A model generated the notes under the pieces. It saw only the letters and a list, made by a program, of their open reading frames with translations. It was not told the origin of the DNA and did not search any database. 64,000 nt of DNA from Centropus unirufus (taxonomy: Eukaryota; Chordata; Aves; Cuculiformes; Centropidae): positions 1,069,354 through 1,133,353 of the forward strand of contig VYZI01000124.1 in NCBI GenBank assembly GCA_013397695.1. The letters are read 5' to 3'. A program made the translations under genes and the position numbers. Within the stretch, counting starts at the first letter, position 1; the number at the start of each line of letters is the position of its first letter. This document shows positions 27,221 through 41,082 of this stretch, piece after piece.

Positions 27221-27277
27221 TTTGAATTAATTGCCTACCAAGGTAGTTTGAATTAATTGCCTACTAAGGCAATTAAT
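27221..27277. repeat. 26-bp tandem duplication overlapping a hairpin
   Basis: The unit starting TTTGAATTAATTGCCTAC (27221-27246) is repeated at 27247-27272 with few changes. Within and after the second copy, ATTAATTGCCT (27252-27262) is exactly complementary to AGGCAATTAAT (27267-27277) across a 4-base loop. Confidence 0.92.
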
Positions 27278-27359
27278 GAATTAATTTGACTCTGAATCTC
27301 TCGCATCTTAGACAATTCTACTTTTGTTTCTAGAAATGTATCCCTCGTCAGTGTGTGCT

Positions 27360-27401
27360 GAGCTCATTTCATAAGCCGAGCTCATTTCATAAACCAAGCT
27401 C
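27360..27401. repeat. 18-bp tandem duplication
   Basis: GAGCTCATTTCATAAGCC (27360-27377) is followed directly by GAGCTCATTTCATAAACC (27378-27395), with one mismatch, and then by a partial third copy AAGCTC. It lies about 85 bases from the 26-bp duplication. Confidence 0.93.
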
Positions 27402-30232
27402 TTAAGAAGCTGCAGGAGTTGTTCTGCCTGCTGTAAAATACAGAAATTTTCAGCCATGTACAATTCTGTGTACTGACACAAACGCAAATAAAAAAAAGGA
27501 GACATCTGAAAAAAAGAGATCCCCATTATTACTTATTTCATTTAGCCATTCTATTTTTTTCCTGAATCTTACTTTACAGCCAGGAGCTTTCATTTTTTTA
27601 ATTTCTAATCCTGTTGATCTCAGAGCAGGCAATATGTTTCTGAGCCCAAGGCCGTGTCAGTCACAGAAGCTGACTTCACTGCTGCTTATGGAGGTGGACA
27701 CAAAACTGCTTATTACAAACAAGAGTTTGAAAAACACTACCACAAAACGTAATTTGGAATCATCCACTGACGTGATAGGCCTGAGATGTTAGGCAAGAAA
27801 GACATGAGATACTATAAAATTAAGCAACAGATTTGTAGGAGAAAAATGTTGATATTTAATGTAAAGGGGAGAATACCAGTATTATGTTTGAAAGTGTGGT
27901 ATATTCAAGGCTAAAGTAGATTTTCTGTGAACTCAGAACACAGCTCGTCCTCTGTCTTTGAGAAATCTTATCCTAAGAACATGTTTCATTTGCCTCTACT
28001 ACAGCCTATAACATACGGTTTATTTTGCCTTAACCTTGCTAATGCTGAATGCTGACACATGAGAGAATAGGGCAAGATGACTACTGCTCTGAACCTTTTA
28101 CTGTTTCAGTACAAATATATGCGAGTTATGCTGTGGCCTTCTGAGAGAGTTAGCATTTGGTAGAATGCAGTGTTTATAGATATTATTTCTCCTATGAAAA
28201 TAAAAACAGGCCAAAGGGAAATTCTGAACATAATCTAGTAAGAATGTATTTCTAATTCTCTTTGCTGCTATGACTTAATACTTCAAAGGAGTCAGGCAGA
28301 CAGATAAACAGACCAGGCAAATGCCTGGCTGTATTCCACGGCCCTTTGGAGGCACAGGGGAAGTTGAGTGTTTGCCTCTTTACCTTCAATTACCATAACC
28401 AATTTGTTAATCAATTCCAGGTAGACCACCACCAGAGTCAATTGAAATCAGTATTGCTGATAGATCATGCTGCTTAATTTATGCTGTGAAGAACCAGTCT
28501 GTATCTCTGATCTTTCCAGTTCAAACATTTTAAAGAGAACATTTTTTGCAGATATATGATTCAAGAAGCTATGAAATTAGAAGTAATTTAAAACATTCCA
28601 TGAAAGCAATGGAATTTGAATGCTATAATGCCCTACCGTAACTTACTCTTTTGTAACTAGAGAAACATGTTATCACGGAAATAAAGAAAATTGTAATGAT
28701 GGACATGCATAAAAAAACACTACCATGTGAACCCAACACTGAACGTAACCAAAAGTATCATTTTAACATGTGGTCTAATGTCTGAGCCTTTTGTTTGAAA
28801 CAGGCAGAAAACCATCTGACACCACACAATAACCAGCACCTTTTCCTTTCAGCTTCATCTAGGTATAAAGAATTCAGAATTGCAACTGTCTTTTGTCATA
28901 GAAGTCCAGTCCAGCAGTGTGTTCACCGTTTGATTTTTTCATTTTCCATATAACTAAACCAGAAATCTCACAGGATAAAAAGTGAGATGCAAGGAAACAA
29001 ACTGTTCTTTCTTAAGCATTTTATGGGGAAAATCAGAAACCTTATTGGCTAGAGAAACCAACCATGACACCTATTTTGCCATAATCTATTAACACTTCTT
29101 AGAAGAGCAGAACTGCAGGGCTCAGGAATGCAGACACCCTTAGCCAATTTCCTTCAATAGGTTATTTACTGTGTTTAATTACAAAATTAATCTATCAATG
29201 TCTGTTATATGGTGGGCTGTCTCAAAAGCACAGGAGAAAACCTAAGAAGAAGGTTTGGTTAGGTTTATTTTTTAAACAAGATTATCTCAATTTTGGCTGC
29301 TGACAGTGCTTTTACCAAATATAGTGCTGACTTCCCAGAAGCTACTAGACGCTCAACATACCTGATAAAATCAACTGAACTCTTAAATAACCTGCATTGG
29401 TTTTTACAAATCTGATTTACTTTCCTTCTTCTGAAAGTCCTCATAATGAAACATAGAATTCTGGGTGCATGCTAGGGTAAAACACACAAGACTTCAGCAC
29501 TTTCTTAAGGAAAATATCTCCCTAAGCCCAATATTTGCTTAAGATGTTTAATGGATGAAGGTCTGAAATTTTCATGCAATAAAACAAAAAGGAGAAAGAG
29601 AATAACTGCATAGACCCTGTAGATTCTGCGTACAGAATTAATGGAATTTAATCTTGATTTTTTTCAGAATAACCTTTCTGACACATCATTTGAAACAGGA
29701 TTCAAAGCTTTTCAACAATGCGGAAAAAAACCAAAATCAAGTGCAGAAAATACTACAATATGTTGTATCTATTTAACTCAAGCAATAATTGTTTCTCTTG
29801 ATATTTTGATTTAAACTTCTTTGTTGATCTTATCACATTTTTAAATTAAAGTTTTTCAAATACAAAATAAAAATTTATGGAATTCTATGGTAAAAGAATG
29901 TCAAAACAACATAGGCTTCCATTTCCAAAGTAAAATATTCTTTCAAGGAGATGTCTTAAATATGCTGAAATTCACAAATAATGTTTGGAGAAAACTGAAA
30001 TTTACTATTTGCCTCTGGAATGCAGTCCAAATATGGTTACACAATTTTTCCGGAAAGGCACAACTGTATGCATATAAATGGATAATTTTAAGATGCTAAG
30101 TCTTTATTTTTTGTAGAATTACATTTGTCTGTTTATACACAATATTTTGCTTATACATCATTTCGCTATTCAGAATGTTTCCCAAGTGTATACCACTGCT
30201 GCAGATATGGTTCCAGAGCTAAAAGACTACCT

Positions 30233-30316
30233 AGCACCAGTTCTGATTTTTTTTTTCACAGTGTTTTGTATACAAAACAATAAAGCAACAGGGATTCTGC
30301 TACCAGAACTGGTGTT
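30233..30316. repeat. Nested inverted repeats (hairpin of about 80 nt)
   Basis: CACCAGTTCTG (30235-30245) is exactly complementary to CAGAACTGGTG (30304-30314). Nearly centred inside this pair is the perfect 16-bp palindrome GTTTTGTATACAAAAC (30263-30278). The two centres are about 4 bases apart, so one RNA or DNA strand could fold into an outer 11-bp stem capped by an inner 8-bp stem, with a T-rich internal loop on one side. No gene is recognisable nearby. Confidence 0.92.
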
Positions 30317-33300
30317 TTAAAATTGCAGGATGAGGAAGTGCCAGGGTGGGGAAGGGTGTCTGTGTATGCAACACTGAAGTCTGACAAATTCAGATTGGCA
30401 AAGAGTCATAATTAACTACTGAAACAACACAACTTGGACAAAAGCCAGTCCTCTTCCTTAAAAAAAACGACCAGAGATGATATCACAGTTGAGTCCTTAG
30501 TTAATTTAACATTTCTGTCATTTATTTCCTCTCTTTCTCTCCCCTTACATCCTCCACAGTTCTCCTGCTCTTTGGAGTAGTAAGTAATATTTTTCAAGTT
30601 TCATAAATGGCTTATATTACCCATAATTTTTATAAGAAATTCCATTCCCTTAAAAAGAGGCATTATTAACAAATGCAGCTCACCTCAAGACGAAGTTTTG
30701 AACTAGAACATTTTCAATATAGAAGAAAGGAATGGCTGTTAAAAATGAAGCCTACTGTAAGTTAGTACAATATATATATCAGGATAAGAATAAAAGAAGC
30801 CATAGAGGTGTCAGCACAACTTTCACTGAAACAAAGTGTATGTGTCCACATTTCTCATGTTTCTTTGATTTTGGTATTGCTCTAAAACTCATTAACAGGT
30901 GATTTTTAAAGGAATTAATTAAAAACCTTTTCCCTGAAAATATATTATTGCTCTTAAAACTACATGAGACAAGAATCATATTAATTTGTTTAATTACTGC
31001 CAAATAAAATGTTTCTTTTCCAGCCCCTAATTCGAATTGGTAAGACTGAAGAACCTTTACACGTGTAGAAATTTTTAAAAATTGTTTGTTAAATACTTCA
31101 GCTATAATCCATTTAAAAATCCTATTATGTTTGGTTACACAAGACTGCATTTAATATACTTAAAGATGCAGTACTCCTTAGCTGTGACATATTTATGGGC
31201 TGCACATTAAAAAGTTTATAAAATAAGGCAGTATATTCTCAGTGTCAAACAGCACTCAATGAAGACAATTATTCAGACTCTCTGTTTGTAATTACATATG
31301 AAATAATTTATTACTATGAAGATAAGTGAGCAATGTTTTTTTCAGAATACTGTATTTTCTTAAAGAAAGGTTGCTGTAATATAGCCAGAGCTCATAAATT
31401 ACACATCTATGATTTCAAGCATATTTCTTGCAGAATTTGTAAACATTGAGATTCAATCTCAACAGAATGGGTCGAAAACAAAGAAAAGGAGACAAGCTAT
31501 AGAGGAATCCCCCACAAACCAGATTCAACATTGATTAACGTGAGACTGGGAACTGATGGAACTGATACAATCTGTATCCTTTAGAAAAGGGGTGAGGACA
31601 AAACCTCAAAAGGTTCCTCTTAGATAAGGATTCAAAGGTAGGATGCTTATCTATTGAATAGTCACCTTTATCTGGTGTTCTGTGAACTGAGCTAGAAACC
31701 TTGCACGATCAGACTCTCTTCTAAGATTTCTACTGAAGATTCACACAGGACATAGTCCTGCAAAAATAGACTCCGTTATGGCCTTTGGTGACTATAAAAA
31801 ATACGCATAGTAAAAGGTGTTGTTCTATCCATAAGAATTTCAAAGAAATATGTAGTTTAAGTAACAGTTTAGTCCATTTGATCCATACTTTTTTATCTAA
31901 CTTTTTATACACATTAGGGAAGGTTATGTCTCCTTATAAGGTGTGAATATTACAATTCTATGGGCAGAGTGTAAACACATTCAGTGGTTCTGAAAAACAA
32001 AGCAGTGGGGTGGGATGCTTGTCCTATTTTGCGTTTCTGAAGGTCCACAGAAAACTCCATCAAGAATATTCTTAGTTATGTTCTACATATTTACAGACAA
32101 AGAAAGAGGCAGGGTAAAAAAGTGCTTCAGCTTCTGCTTCCCCACAAAGCCTTGTAGATGATCCAAGTCAAACATCATTGTGTAGCACTAGTCAAAACCG
32201 CATAAATAAGGAGCAACTAAGAAGTGCATCCTAAAATAGCAGCCCATTTAGTTAAAATATGGCATAAATATCTTTAAGTTTTCCAGTGATGTTGGTTTTA
32301 CATCTAGATTAATTTCTTAACCATTTGACTCCCCATAAGTTATTTGTTTTCCATGCGTATGCAAAGAATCTAGAATAATTACAGTTAAAAGCTTTTCTTA
32401 CCACTCAAAAAAAAGACAATAAGTAGTGGTATTAAAGTCACTATAGTGGAAAAAAATGCCACCTCTGATATTAAAATAAATCTCAGAAATTTTACATAAC
32501 ATGTAAAATTACCAATTTCAAAAAAGAGGGGCTGGTAATGAATGTGCTTCTTCAACCATGACAATGGGATTGCTAATTCATTGCATAATATTCTCCTAAT
32601 ATTATGGGACCCCAGGCAGCTCCCAACTTCATCCTGGAATGACGGCATATTTCATGATTACATCCAACTCTGGCAGATAAGAGTATTTATATGCTAATAA
32701 CTGCAATATGTGTAGCTCTAGAATTTCACTATAGGCAGTGAAGCTTTTAATCACAATAAGCCTTAAGGGCCCAATTTATCTACTTTAAAAAAAATATCAT
32801 AATACCTATGTAGGTGTTCCAAAACATATTTCCTTTACATCAACTTTAGTGCCCTGTAAAATATGAAACGAATGGGAAATGAGAATATTGGGTACCTCAG
32901 AGAACTGGATTATTAATAAGAGGGCGATTATGCAGAACTTCAAATCACAAGAGAAAATTAAAGCTATCTTATGGTAACTGGGTGGTGTTTGGGTAAATGG
33001 AGAACGAAAAGCTACATCAGGAACCCACTCAATTATCTTTCCAGTGGAAGTACTAATCTATAGCCATAACTGGAATTTACACATGCTCTAAAGAAAAAAA
33101 AACTATGCTTAACACTCACCATGCTGCCTGTAAAAGTAATTTGGTCTGTTTATACCAGTAACTATTAGGAGTATGCCTTTTTTATAGTTAACAGCATTGT
33201 GCATCCAGGTGGTCTCACTATTTCAACTATATGTTCAGTTAGGCTCCATCTGGCACAGAAAATCACTTGAAATTCTGCCATCATGTTGTTGAGGCCTGAC

Positions 33301-34189
33301 ATCAGAGCACAAAACCAATTTAAACTTCCTACCACAAGGGTTGCTGGCCAGTGGCTTGTACTGAAAAAAAAGAAAAAAGAAAACAAAAAAAATCCCCAAA
33401 CCTGGAACTGTTTTCATATCATCTGTTATACATAAGAAACTTAACTTCAGTGAACTTACATCCCACCTCTTGCCTTTAACTATCTAGGTATGCTGCATCC
33501 AGCATCCCTGAACAGTTCATAGCTTGTATTGTTCTCTACATTCTTTAGTTCACATGCTGCAGGAGAGCTTCAGTCCACTGTTGGTCTTGTGATAACATCG
33601 GTGATCTAAGGCAGGGGATTTTTCACACAGCAGTATGGAGAACAACATTATTGCAGGAACAAAAAGCATGGTAGGATCTTCTGGAGCCAGAATAACTCTA
33701 AATTATTTTCAATATTTCAACCCCTGATTTTAAATTTTGCATTTTTTTCTAATTTAATGCTGCATACATGATATTAAGTTTATCACCAGACTGATTATTA
33801 TCATTTATATATGCGCTTTCTAATAAGCTCTGTTACCACACTGACCACTTCAAAGCAATAATTTTCTTGTGGATGTCAAAACTCTGCCAATATTAAGTGC
33901 TAAATTCTTTCCTGTACATCACAGATTAATTATGACAATACACGCTTCATTCCAAGAAAAGCACTATCCATAGTGCTCTATACATAACAAGAACTGCATA
34001 AATGCCAAATATACAATGCTCATTAAAAAGCTTTCAAGTTAGGTCACAGATTTCCATTAAATCTTGTTGAATGGTCCTCCTTTTGCAGTAAATCCAACAT
34101 TTCTAAAAAGTTTTGAAAATGTTTAAGGCTATCCAAGTCGATTTCCTGAAGGTATTTAACCAGAGTTAAACAATCTGATCTCACTGCAT

Positions 34190-34270
34190 ATCTGGCTCTG
34201 CTTTCAGTGACAGGCTGGACTACAGGTCTCTTGAGGTCCCTCACAACCCAAATTATTCTGTGATCCTATG
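34190..34270 (+). mobile_element. CR1 retrotransposon 3' end, short fragment
   Basis: The plus strand reads GACAGGCTGGACTACAGGTC, then TTGAGGTCCCTCACAACCCA, and ends with ATTATTCTGTGATCCTATGG. This is the order of the CR1 3' end: the GGxxGGACTAGATGA core, the GAGGTCCCTTCCAACCC core, then ATTCTGTG-type terminal repeats. The element is on the plus strand and ends near 34270. Its left boundary is unclear, and the 150 bases before it may be older CR1 sequence. Confidence 0.82.
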
Positions 34271-37200
34271 GTGATCATCACCTATGTTCTAGAAAAATAT
34301 CACTTATATTCCACTTGATACAATAATTGATGCAACTCATTAAATAAATTAATATTAATGAAAGTTTGCTAAGATTTAAGTAGCTTTTGATATTAAAAAA
34401 GCAGCTCTCTTGAAAGGTAAACACTGTGAAGGAGAAAAAGTTGACTTTTGCTCTGAAACATCTATTCACAAATGCGCTCTAATTCTTCACAGAGCCTTCT
34501 GGATATGCTTCAAATGTATCTTGTATATATGGTAGAAGTGTAATAAATGGCCACACGAAAAATAAAATAAGCAAATCAGACCCCAATGGTTTCTTTCTTT
34601 TTTACATATGGAGAAAATTAAACCTAGCCTTGCACCGCATGAATTCCACCAAAAAATAAACTGACATTAGCCTAAAATATTAGGCTACTATCCTCTGACT
34701 CCATCCTCTAAGGCTTTCAGCTGCTGTAGTGATTGCAACACTATAAATATCTGGAGAGAACAAAAAGATAAGACTTTATCTTATGCTTACTTCCCAGTTG
34801 AACAACAGCAGGAATAGCAAAGAGAGCTATACACAGCAGCTGTTTAACAAGACTTTAATGCTGTTCTGGAAGTTCCTTATGCATTACAGCGACAGAAGGA
34901 CTACTGACTTTAATATAATACATGATAAGAAAGAAATCTTGCAAGGTGCCTTTGACAATTTTTCAGTCCTTAAAATGGCTTAAAGTGTTCATATTATATG
35001 AGTGTGAATTTGAACTTTCTGGTAACTATCAAAGCAACACTTGGAGAGTCACCCCACAGAGTCTTAAATCATGCAACAACTATGTAATATACACAACTGA
35101 ACTCTGGTTATCCTTATTAAATAACTTGTTAGCAGTCGATGAGAATTTAAATTACAATCTTCTTCCATTTAAATGCTTAATTAGGAAACTTAATTTGAAC
35201 CATTATTCTACATGAGCCAAACCACTATAATAAAATGACTTCTCATTATTTTAAGGAGATAAAATTGGGAAAAATCACTAAAAGCTCAGAATAATCCAGA
35301 TTCAGTTTGCTTTTATACTTTTTTCTCTGACAAGAGGCATTTCATCAGTAGTACTAGAAATCAACTGTACTTGCCATAGACCACAGCTGGTCTTTTTCAT
35401 TTGTCCTTTTCTATGTGTTAAAGCACATAGTCCAGTGTGAACATTTGTTGCAAATCCCTGATTTGATTTAAAGGATCTAATAACTGAGTTTCTGTGTAAC
35501 TAAACAGCTGCACAGATAGGGTTACACTACATCAAAAGAATAAAGAATGGTGAAAGGATCAAGATACCGTTAAGGTACCTGTGTCCTTGCCTTAAAAAAT
35601 GTCCTTTCCTCTTAATTTTTATGTGTGTAGCCTGTAATTTACTTGTATTAAAACCAATCTGTGATAGAGCAGTAATATGTTGTATTTCTGTTCCCACTGT
35701 ATTTCCTTTTTCAAAATACAAAAGTAATCTCAAAAACTGTTTCATACCCAGGGACACCCTGTCTCTGCTTTCCTGTAGCTATCTTCCTCTGTCCAAGTAG
35801 GTTTACCTGTATTACAGTCATGCATACGGCTCCATCCATTATGTCCATTCCTCTGATTTCATGGAGGATATCTAGCATGCAGGTTATCTGAGGATACTTC
35901 AAGCAGAAACAGTGCTTCAAAATAAGACTGCATAAAATATGGTAATACACAAGATTTACTACCCTCATTTAAAATCTTCTGAATACAGATTTTTAGCCTA
36001 TGGATGGATGAGGGAGAAAACACATCTCAGAAGACACATGCTCTGACCACTCTGTCACAGACTACAGCAATGTGGCCTGAAAAGTCTTCTTCAAAGGATT
36101 TTCAAAGGCTGCACTTATGGAGTTGACTAATTATAGCTATTGTGTTAGCCAGAGAAAACTAATGGAGGAAGTCAGCAAAAAAATAGTGAGACAGAATGAG
36201 GCAATTTATTTGAGAACTAAGCATGACAGCTTCAGGGTACCTACTTTATTCAGAGGTACATGTACAATATATATGTCCACTTCTCCAAAATCACTGATCT
36301 TTCTTCATTTCAGAGTAAAATTAAATAAATAAATTTCCAGTAGTGTTAAGGCATGAAATCTTTAGCATAAAAGGCACAAAGTCGCACACTTCTGAGCAAG
36401 TTCAAAATACCAGAGTACAAACAGTTCTGTAACATTATTTGCAGTGGTTATTTCCATGCCCATAGTGATGATTCTAATGATGACACAGCAAATCTCAAAT
36501 GATTACTGCTTGCACAGATTTGCAATATTACAGTTGGAGCCAGATAGAGCATACAGTTATGCTTCTGCCACATGAATGTCTCAGATTAGACAATTCTAAT
36601 GACAGATACACAAAACCTGACACTGTCTTTGCTCAAAGTAATGCTTAGGGAAAGGTTTGAATCCTTGCTGCTTTTCAGTTTTCATTTTCTTGCAGATGTA
36701 TCTGTACTTTCAGGATCTTACTTGCATTGATGTCAGAGCCAGAGAGCATGAAAAGTTTTTCAAGATAAAACTTCATTGGATGATAACGTTTCAGGCCTAA
36801 GCATTATGCCACTGGCAGAAATAAAATGTTTATCCCAAAGCCAGTTATTTATTTTATATTTTAAGATATTTCAGCCCTTAAGAACTACCTCTCAGTGCTT
36901 ATCCTCTCAGAAGCACACACTTGAATTAAAATGGGATTGGATCAACCAAATTGCAGGAAAAAGAACCAGTCTCTCCTTTGGTGTAAAACTGCTTCCAGGG
37001 ACCTAAACTAATGTATATAGCAGCTGATACTTTAGGTTGTGCATTTTGGGGAAAAAAAAATATCAATCTTGGACCACTGAAGAAAGTAGTTATTTAAAAA
37101 TCTCCTTTTTAGTATCTGAATATAGTTTATAGATTTCATTCTTATACAACACTAAAGACAGGTTGCATGGTTTCATTTTTGTGAGTAAATTATTTTCTTT

Positions 37201-40200
37201 TCTGATATTCCTGCAATATAATTGCCCCTTAATGGAACAGTATTAAAAGGAAACATTTTTTTAAGTCAGGACTTTACTACTTTTCTGGAATGTAAGGCTA
37301 AAATCCTGATTCCTTAGATATGTTCATGTCTATAAGACAGGAAGAAATTAACGAAAGAAAAAAATTAGAGAACTGAACTCCAAAACAGGTAACTGATGCT
37401 AATATTGTAGTATATTTTGTGCTCCCTCTCTTCAAGGCAGATTAGCACAAATCAAATTTTACACTAGCTCTGCAAAGCTGTTGCTGCTCCATTTGATGTT
37501 AGGGGATTTGATTAATTTGCATTACTTAGGTATTGCATGAATAGCACCAAACTAGTTGATTGCATTCTTGATTGAGTTACGGTATGTTTGTATGGGTACA
37601 TATAGCCAGTGTTATTATTCTTATATTGATGCTAAATAAATGTGCCCTTTCAATAGGATATGTTGTCTATGATCTGTCATTCTTATCATGTTATTAAAGA
37701 TTTTTCTTAGGATACAACGAAATCTGGCTAAAGGGGAAAAAATAAAAAGAATTTGCTGAGCACCAATGCTTCAATTAATTAACTTCTGTTTCTGTAAATA
37801 GCCCTAAGTGAAAGAATCAAACTATTATGTTTAGTAGGTGAATTATCAGCAAATGCTTGAACTCATCTGTCATGGTCTAGTTTTGTAGCTTGACAAGAAA
37901 AATGAAGCCAGCGTTTTCTGAATTCATAAAAAGCTTGGGTTGCATTTTACATAAAATCCACATTTAATTAGAGTGGAACCAGTGGAAAGACGGGATCCTT
38001 ATTCAGTTTGGCAGTAGGGTAAAGGGCTTATCATCTGTATTTCACAGACATGAAAGGTTAACACAAAGTGTATACATGTTCTCACATCATCTAACACCTG
38101 GATCGATCATGTCCTCAACATAATGTACTGGGTCAAAATTTCTGTGGTCAGAATTTTTCATGAGGGACATGTTATTTTTCTAGGGATTTAGACACTCACT
38201 CTGGTCACTCATTTATTCTGCCAGGATATTCTTTGCCAAAAAAAGGCTCTATAAATAAGGCCCTGAATTCACCTTTAAATCAACACTGAGCCAGTTTCCC
38301 AGACTGCTAAAAAATTGTGATCTAATGGAAAGGCTGTGCTTTAAATAAAATGTAAAGTGGAACTGTATTCAGAGTTTCTAAGCCAGATCATAAAAATTCT
38401 GAAAATCGTATTTCCAGAACTAAAAAATATGGAGAGGTTAGTTTCTGATCTCTCAATCTTTAATACTCTCTCTGTTTTGTGGCATTAGGGGAGTGGGAAA
38501 ATCAAACTGCCTTAAAGTGAAAGCTAACAAGGCATCAACTGGCATCAATAATTTCAAACAGACTTCAAGTTGATCTTCTATATTCCCATAACACCATGTT
38601 TTAAACGTTTTCCCTGTCCACACAAGCTAGAAGCTTATTTGTTCTGAATGGTGGCTGACCAGTGCCTGCTGGTTCAGCAGCCCATACTGTGATACAGTAC
38701 CAAGTATCACAAAATTTGCAGTAAATTATGGGAGCTGGAAACCTTGTTCACGTTTCATTATTTGGCTTAATCGAAACTTCCATAATCCACTTCTGTGGCT
38801 ATAAGTGTAAAACTTCTAACAACAAAGGACAATCACTCTGGTAATTATTCCTTGTTCATCTTTGCTCTTTCCAGTTTGGTAAAGGAGGTCAATAAATGAC
38901 AATTCATGCCCTGCAGTACTGCAACAGGATGGCTTTGGTAGCATTTTTGTATTCTAAACATGGACTCATTTATAGATCTTAGAAGGAGTGTTCATCATTT
39001 ATTCAGTATGTAGTTTCAATCAGATCGGAGGTTAGAATTTCAGCTTGTTTCCCTACCTTGCTTCCCTCCACTTAAGCCAACAGGTTTTCTTTGCCAGACT
39101 CCAACCCCTTTATCACCCACTGCCCGTTTTAGCACAGAGCAAGTCTCCAGAGCCTACCACAATAACAGACAGAAGTTCTGAAAGCAACCACTTTCCATCT
39201 GTCCTATGGGCCCTTGTTCTTTGCACCTTTACTTAATTTAGTTCCAGAAGTTCCTGGTACTGCAGAGAAAGAGTGATAAGTCCCAGAGGCCTCTTTGACT
39301 CTGGTCTACCGGTCATTCCTGTCACAGCCTCAGCTCACTGTGACTTTCAAACCATTTGCCAAATAAAGGGAGACATAGCCTCAATAGGAAAGCTGATCAT
39401 ACTAAGAGGTTATCTAGTATGTTCCTTATATCCCAGTCCCAAGGCAGGACCAACCATATCTAATTAATTCAATCATACATCCATCTCCTTTTACTTCAAA
39501 TGCAGAAATTTCTACCTGCTCAAATCAAAAAAGAAAATAACAAGGACAGGATAATGAGGAGGGGAATAGGTTCCCTATGATTACTTATGTCTAAGATTTA
39601 TATTCATGTATATGTGCCTGCATGTACATATGATTTTTTTATTTTTGTAGGTACCATTATTTATTTAGTGTCTTCAAGCCATACTAAGCAGACCGGCATT
39701 TTATCCAACCTCCTGGGTTTTTCTTTCTTAACTTTTAACTTTTTCACTTAACTGGCCTCTGGGCAAGGTTAAAAATTCACTGCAGCAAAGAAGTCTTAGT
39801 CTGACCTTCTGTATTTCCGCTGGAGCCAACAGATAGCATCAGTTATAAATGTCAGCTTGAATACAATCTATCTGACCTCGTTCAAACTTTTTTGGTCACA
39901 GATCAGTTTATACAGAGAGGTCTTTTAATTTTAAGCGTTATGGCCCAGGAGGATACATCCCTTCATCTCTGCTTTCCATATGCACGGAGGAAGGCATAAA
40001 GGAATGCAAGGAAATTATTATATAGTTCTCAAAAGAAACAATTTCTTTTTTTTCTGAAATCAATAATAGTGCCATTCATATGAAGAAATACCATGGAGCT
40101 TCTTTATCTCTTCTATTTATTCAGTTTACTCATCTTGCAGAAGTATTTACAAGCAAGCAAGTTATTTTCCAGATGATGAGAACACCAAAGCACAGTCAGA

Positions 40201-41014
40201 TAAATGAATAAGCTACAAGAACTACCGATCCAAATCAGGCAACATCTACATAAACTTTCTAACAAGTCGTAACCCTGAGCTATAAAAAGGGAGAACAAAG
40301 TAGTGCTAATGATTTACTTGTACTATTTAACACTATTTATTCATTGTTAGAACCAAGCTGAAGCAAAATTTACTGAAGTCCTTGCACTCTAATAGGGCCT
40401 TTCTACATATTTGGTCTGTTTCTTTTTGCTGCAAGTTTTTCATGTTTTGCCAGAGACCTGCAGAGGAAGAAGTACCCAGACTGAACAGGCTGAAAGAACA
40501 GATTGTCTCTAAGATTTTATCAGTCTCACAAAAATAATTATTTCCTTGAGATGACTGGTCAAGTTCAACATATTCTAGGTTAGCTTGAAAAAAAATCTGT
40601 AAAGCCTCTTTCCTTTGTTCCTGAATTCTCAGATATTCCTAGCCAGGGACCTGCTCCATAGAAACAATTAATTTCCACTTTCATATTTTCATAGCAGTGA
40701 TAAACAATTTGACCTCTGAAGAAAAAAATGAATCATTAATTCTCTATGTATTGTCATATATATCTTATATATGTTGTGTCGCAATGACCAGCCACTTCTG
40801 ATTAAGCCTTCTTTGGCAGTATTATTGGAGAACAAAACTTGACTTCTCCAGTCCACAGAACTAAGGGATGCCACAAAGAGAGGAGAACAAGAGCCATCTG
40901 CAAATGAATGACAAATTATCTAATGCTTGTGAGACCCCTGAAGCATCTGTGGGTTTAGGATGTAGATTTTTTTTTTCTGCTTAATCCTTTGTTCTTATAA
41001 ATGCATACACTAGT
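34271..41014. other. Non-genic unique DNA
   Basis: AT-rich sequence with no recognisable gene. The longest frames (97 codons plus at 34922-35215; 85 codons minus at 35711-35968) show no familiar features. A small inverted repeat at 34668 is listed separately. Confidence 0.55.
34668..34687. repeat. 8-bp inverted repeat with 4-bp loop
   Basis: TAGCCTAA (34668-34675) is complementary to TTAGGCTA (34680-34687) across AATA. It is short, and its significance is unknown. Confidence 0.85.
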
Positions 41015-41082
41015 ATTCATAGAATCATATTCATAGTCACACTTGCAAAGGAAAATCATGGAGCTGGCTGTCAAATCCCTTG
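41015..41082 (-). mobile_element. Possible ancient CR1 3' remnant
   Basis: The segment opens with ATTCATAGAATCATATTCAT, which resembles the CR1 terminal repeat read in reverse. It is followed by a loosely CR1-like stretch (TTGCAAAGGAAAATCATGGA, then GTCAAATCCCTT). The similarity is low and the match could be chance. Confidence 0.3.

Larger units (their letters stand above)
25346..34189. other. Non-genic unique DNA with small duplications and hairpins
   Basis: There is no recognisable gene or large repeat. Notable small structures are listed separately: tandem duplications at 27221 and 27360, and a nested hairpin at 30233. The longest frames are a 123-codon minus frame at 30779-31150 and a 103-codon plus frame at 25474-25785; neither shows a known motif. 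Confidence 0.55.

Noticed and set aside
30779..31150. 123-codon minus-strand frame
   Set aside because: Composition matches surrounding AT-rich DNA, there is no motif, and the length is within chance for 64 kb in six frames.
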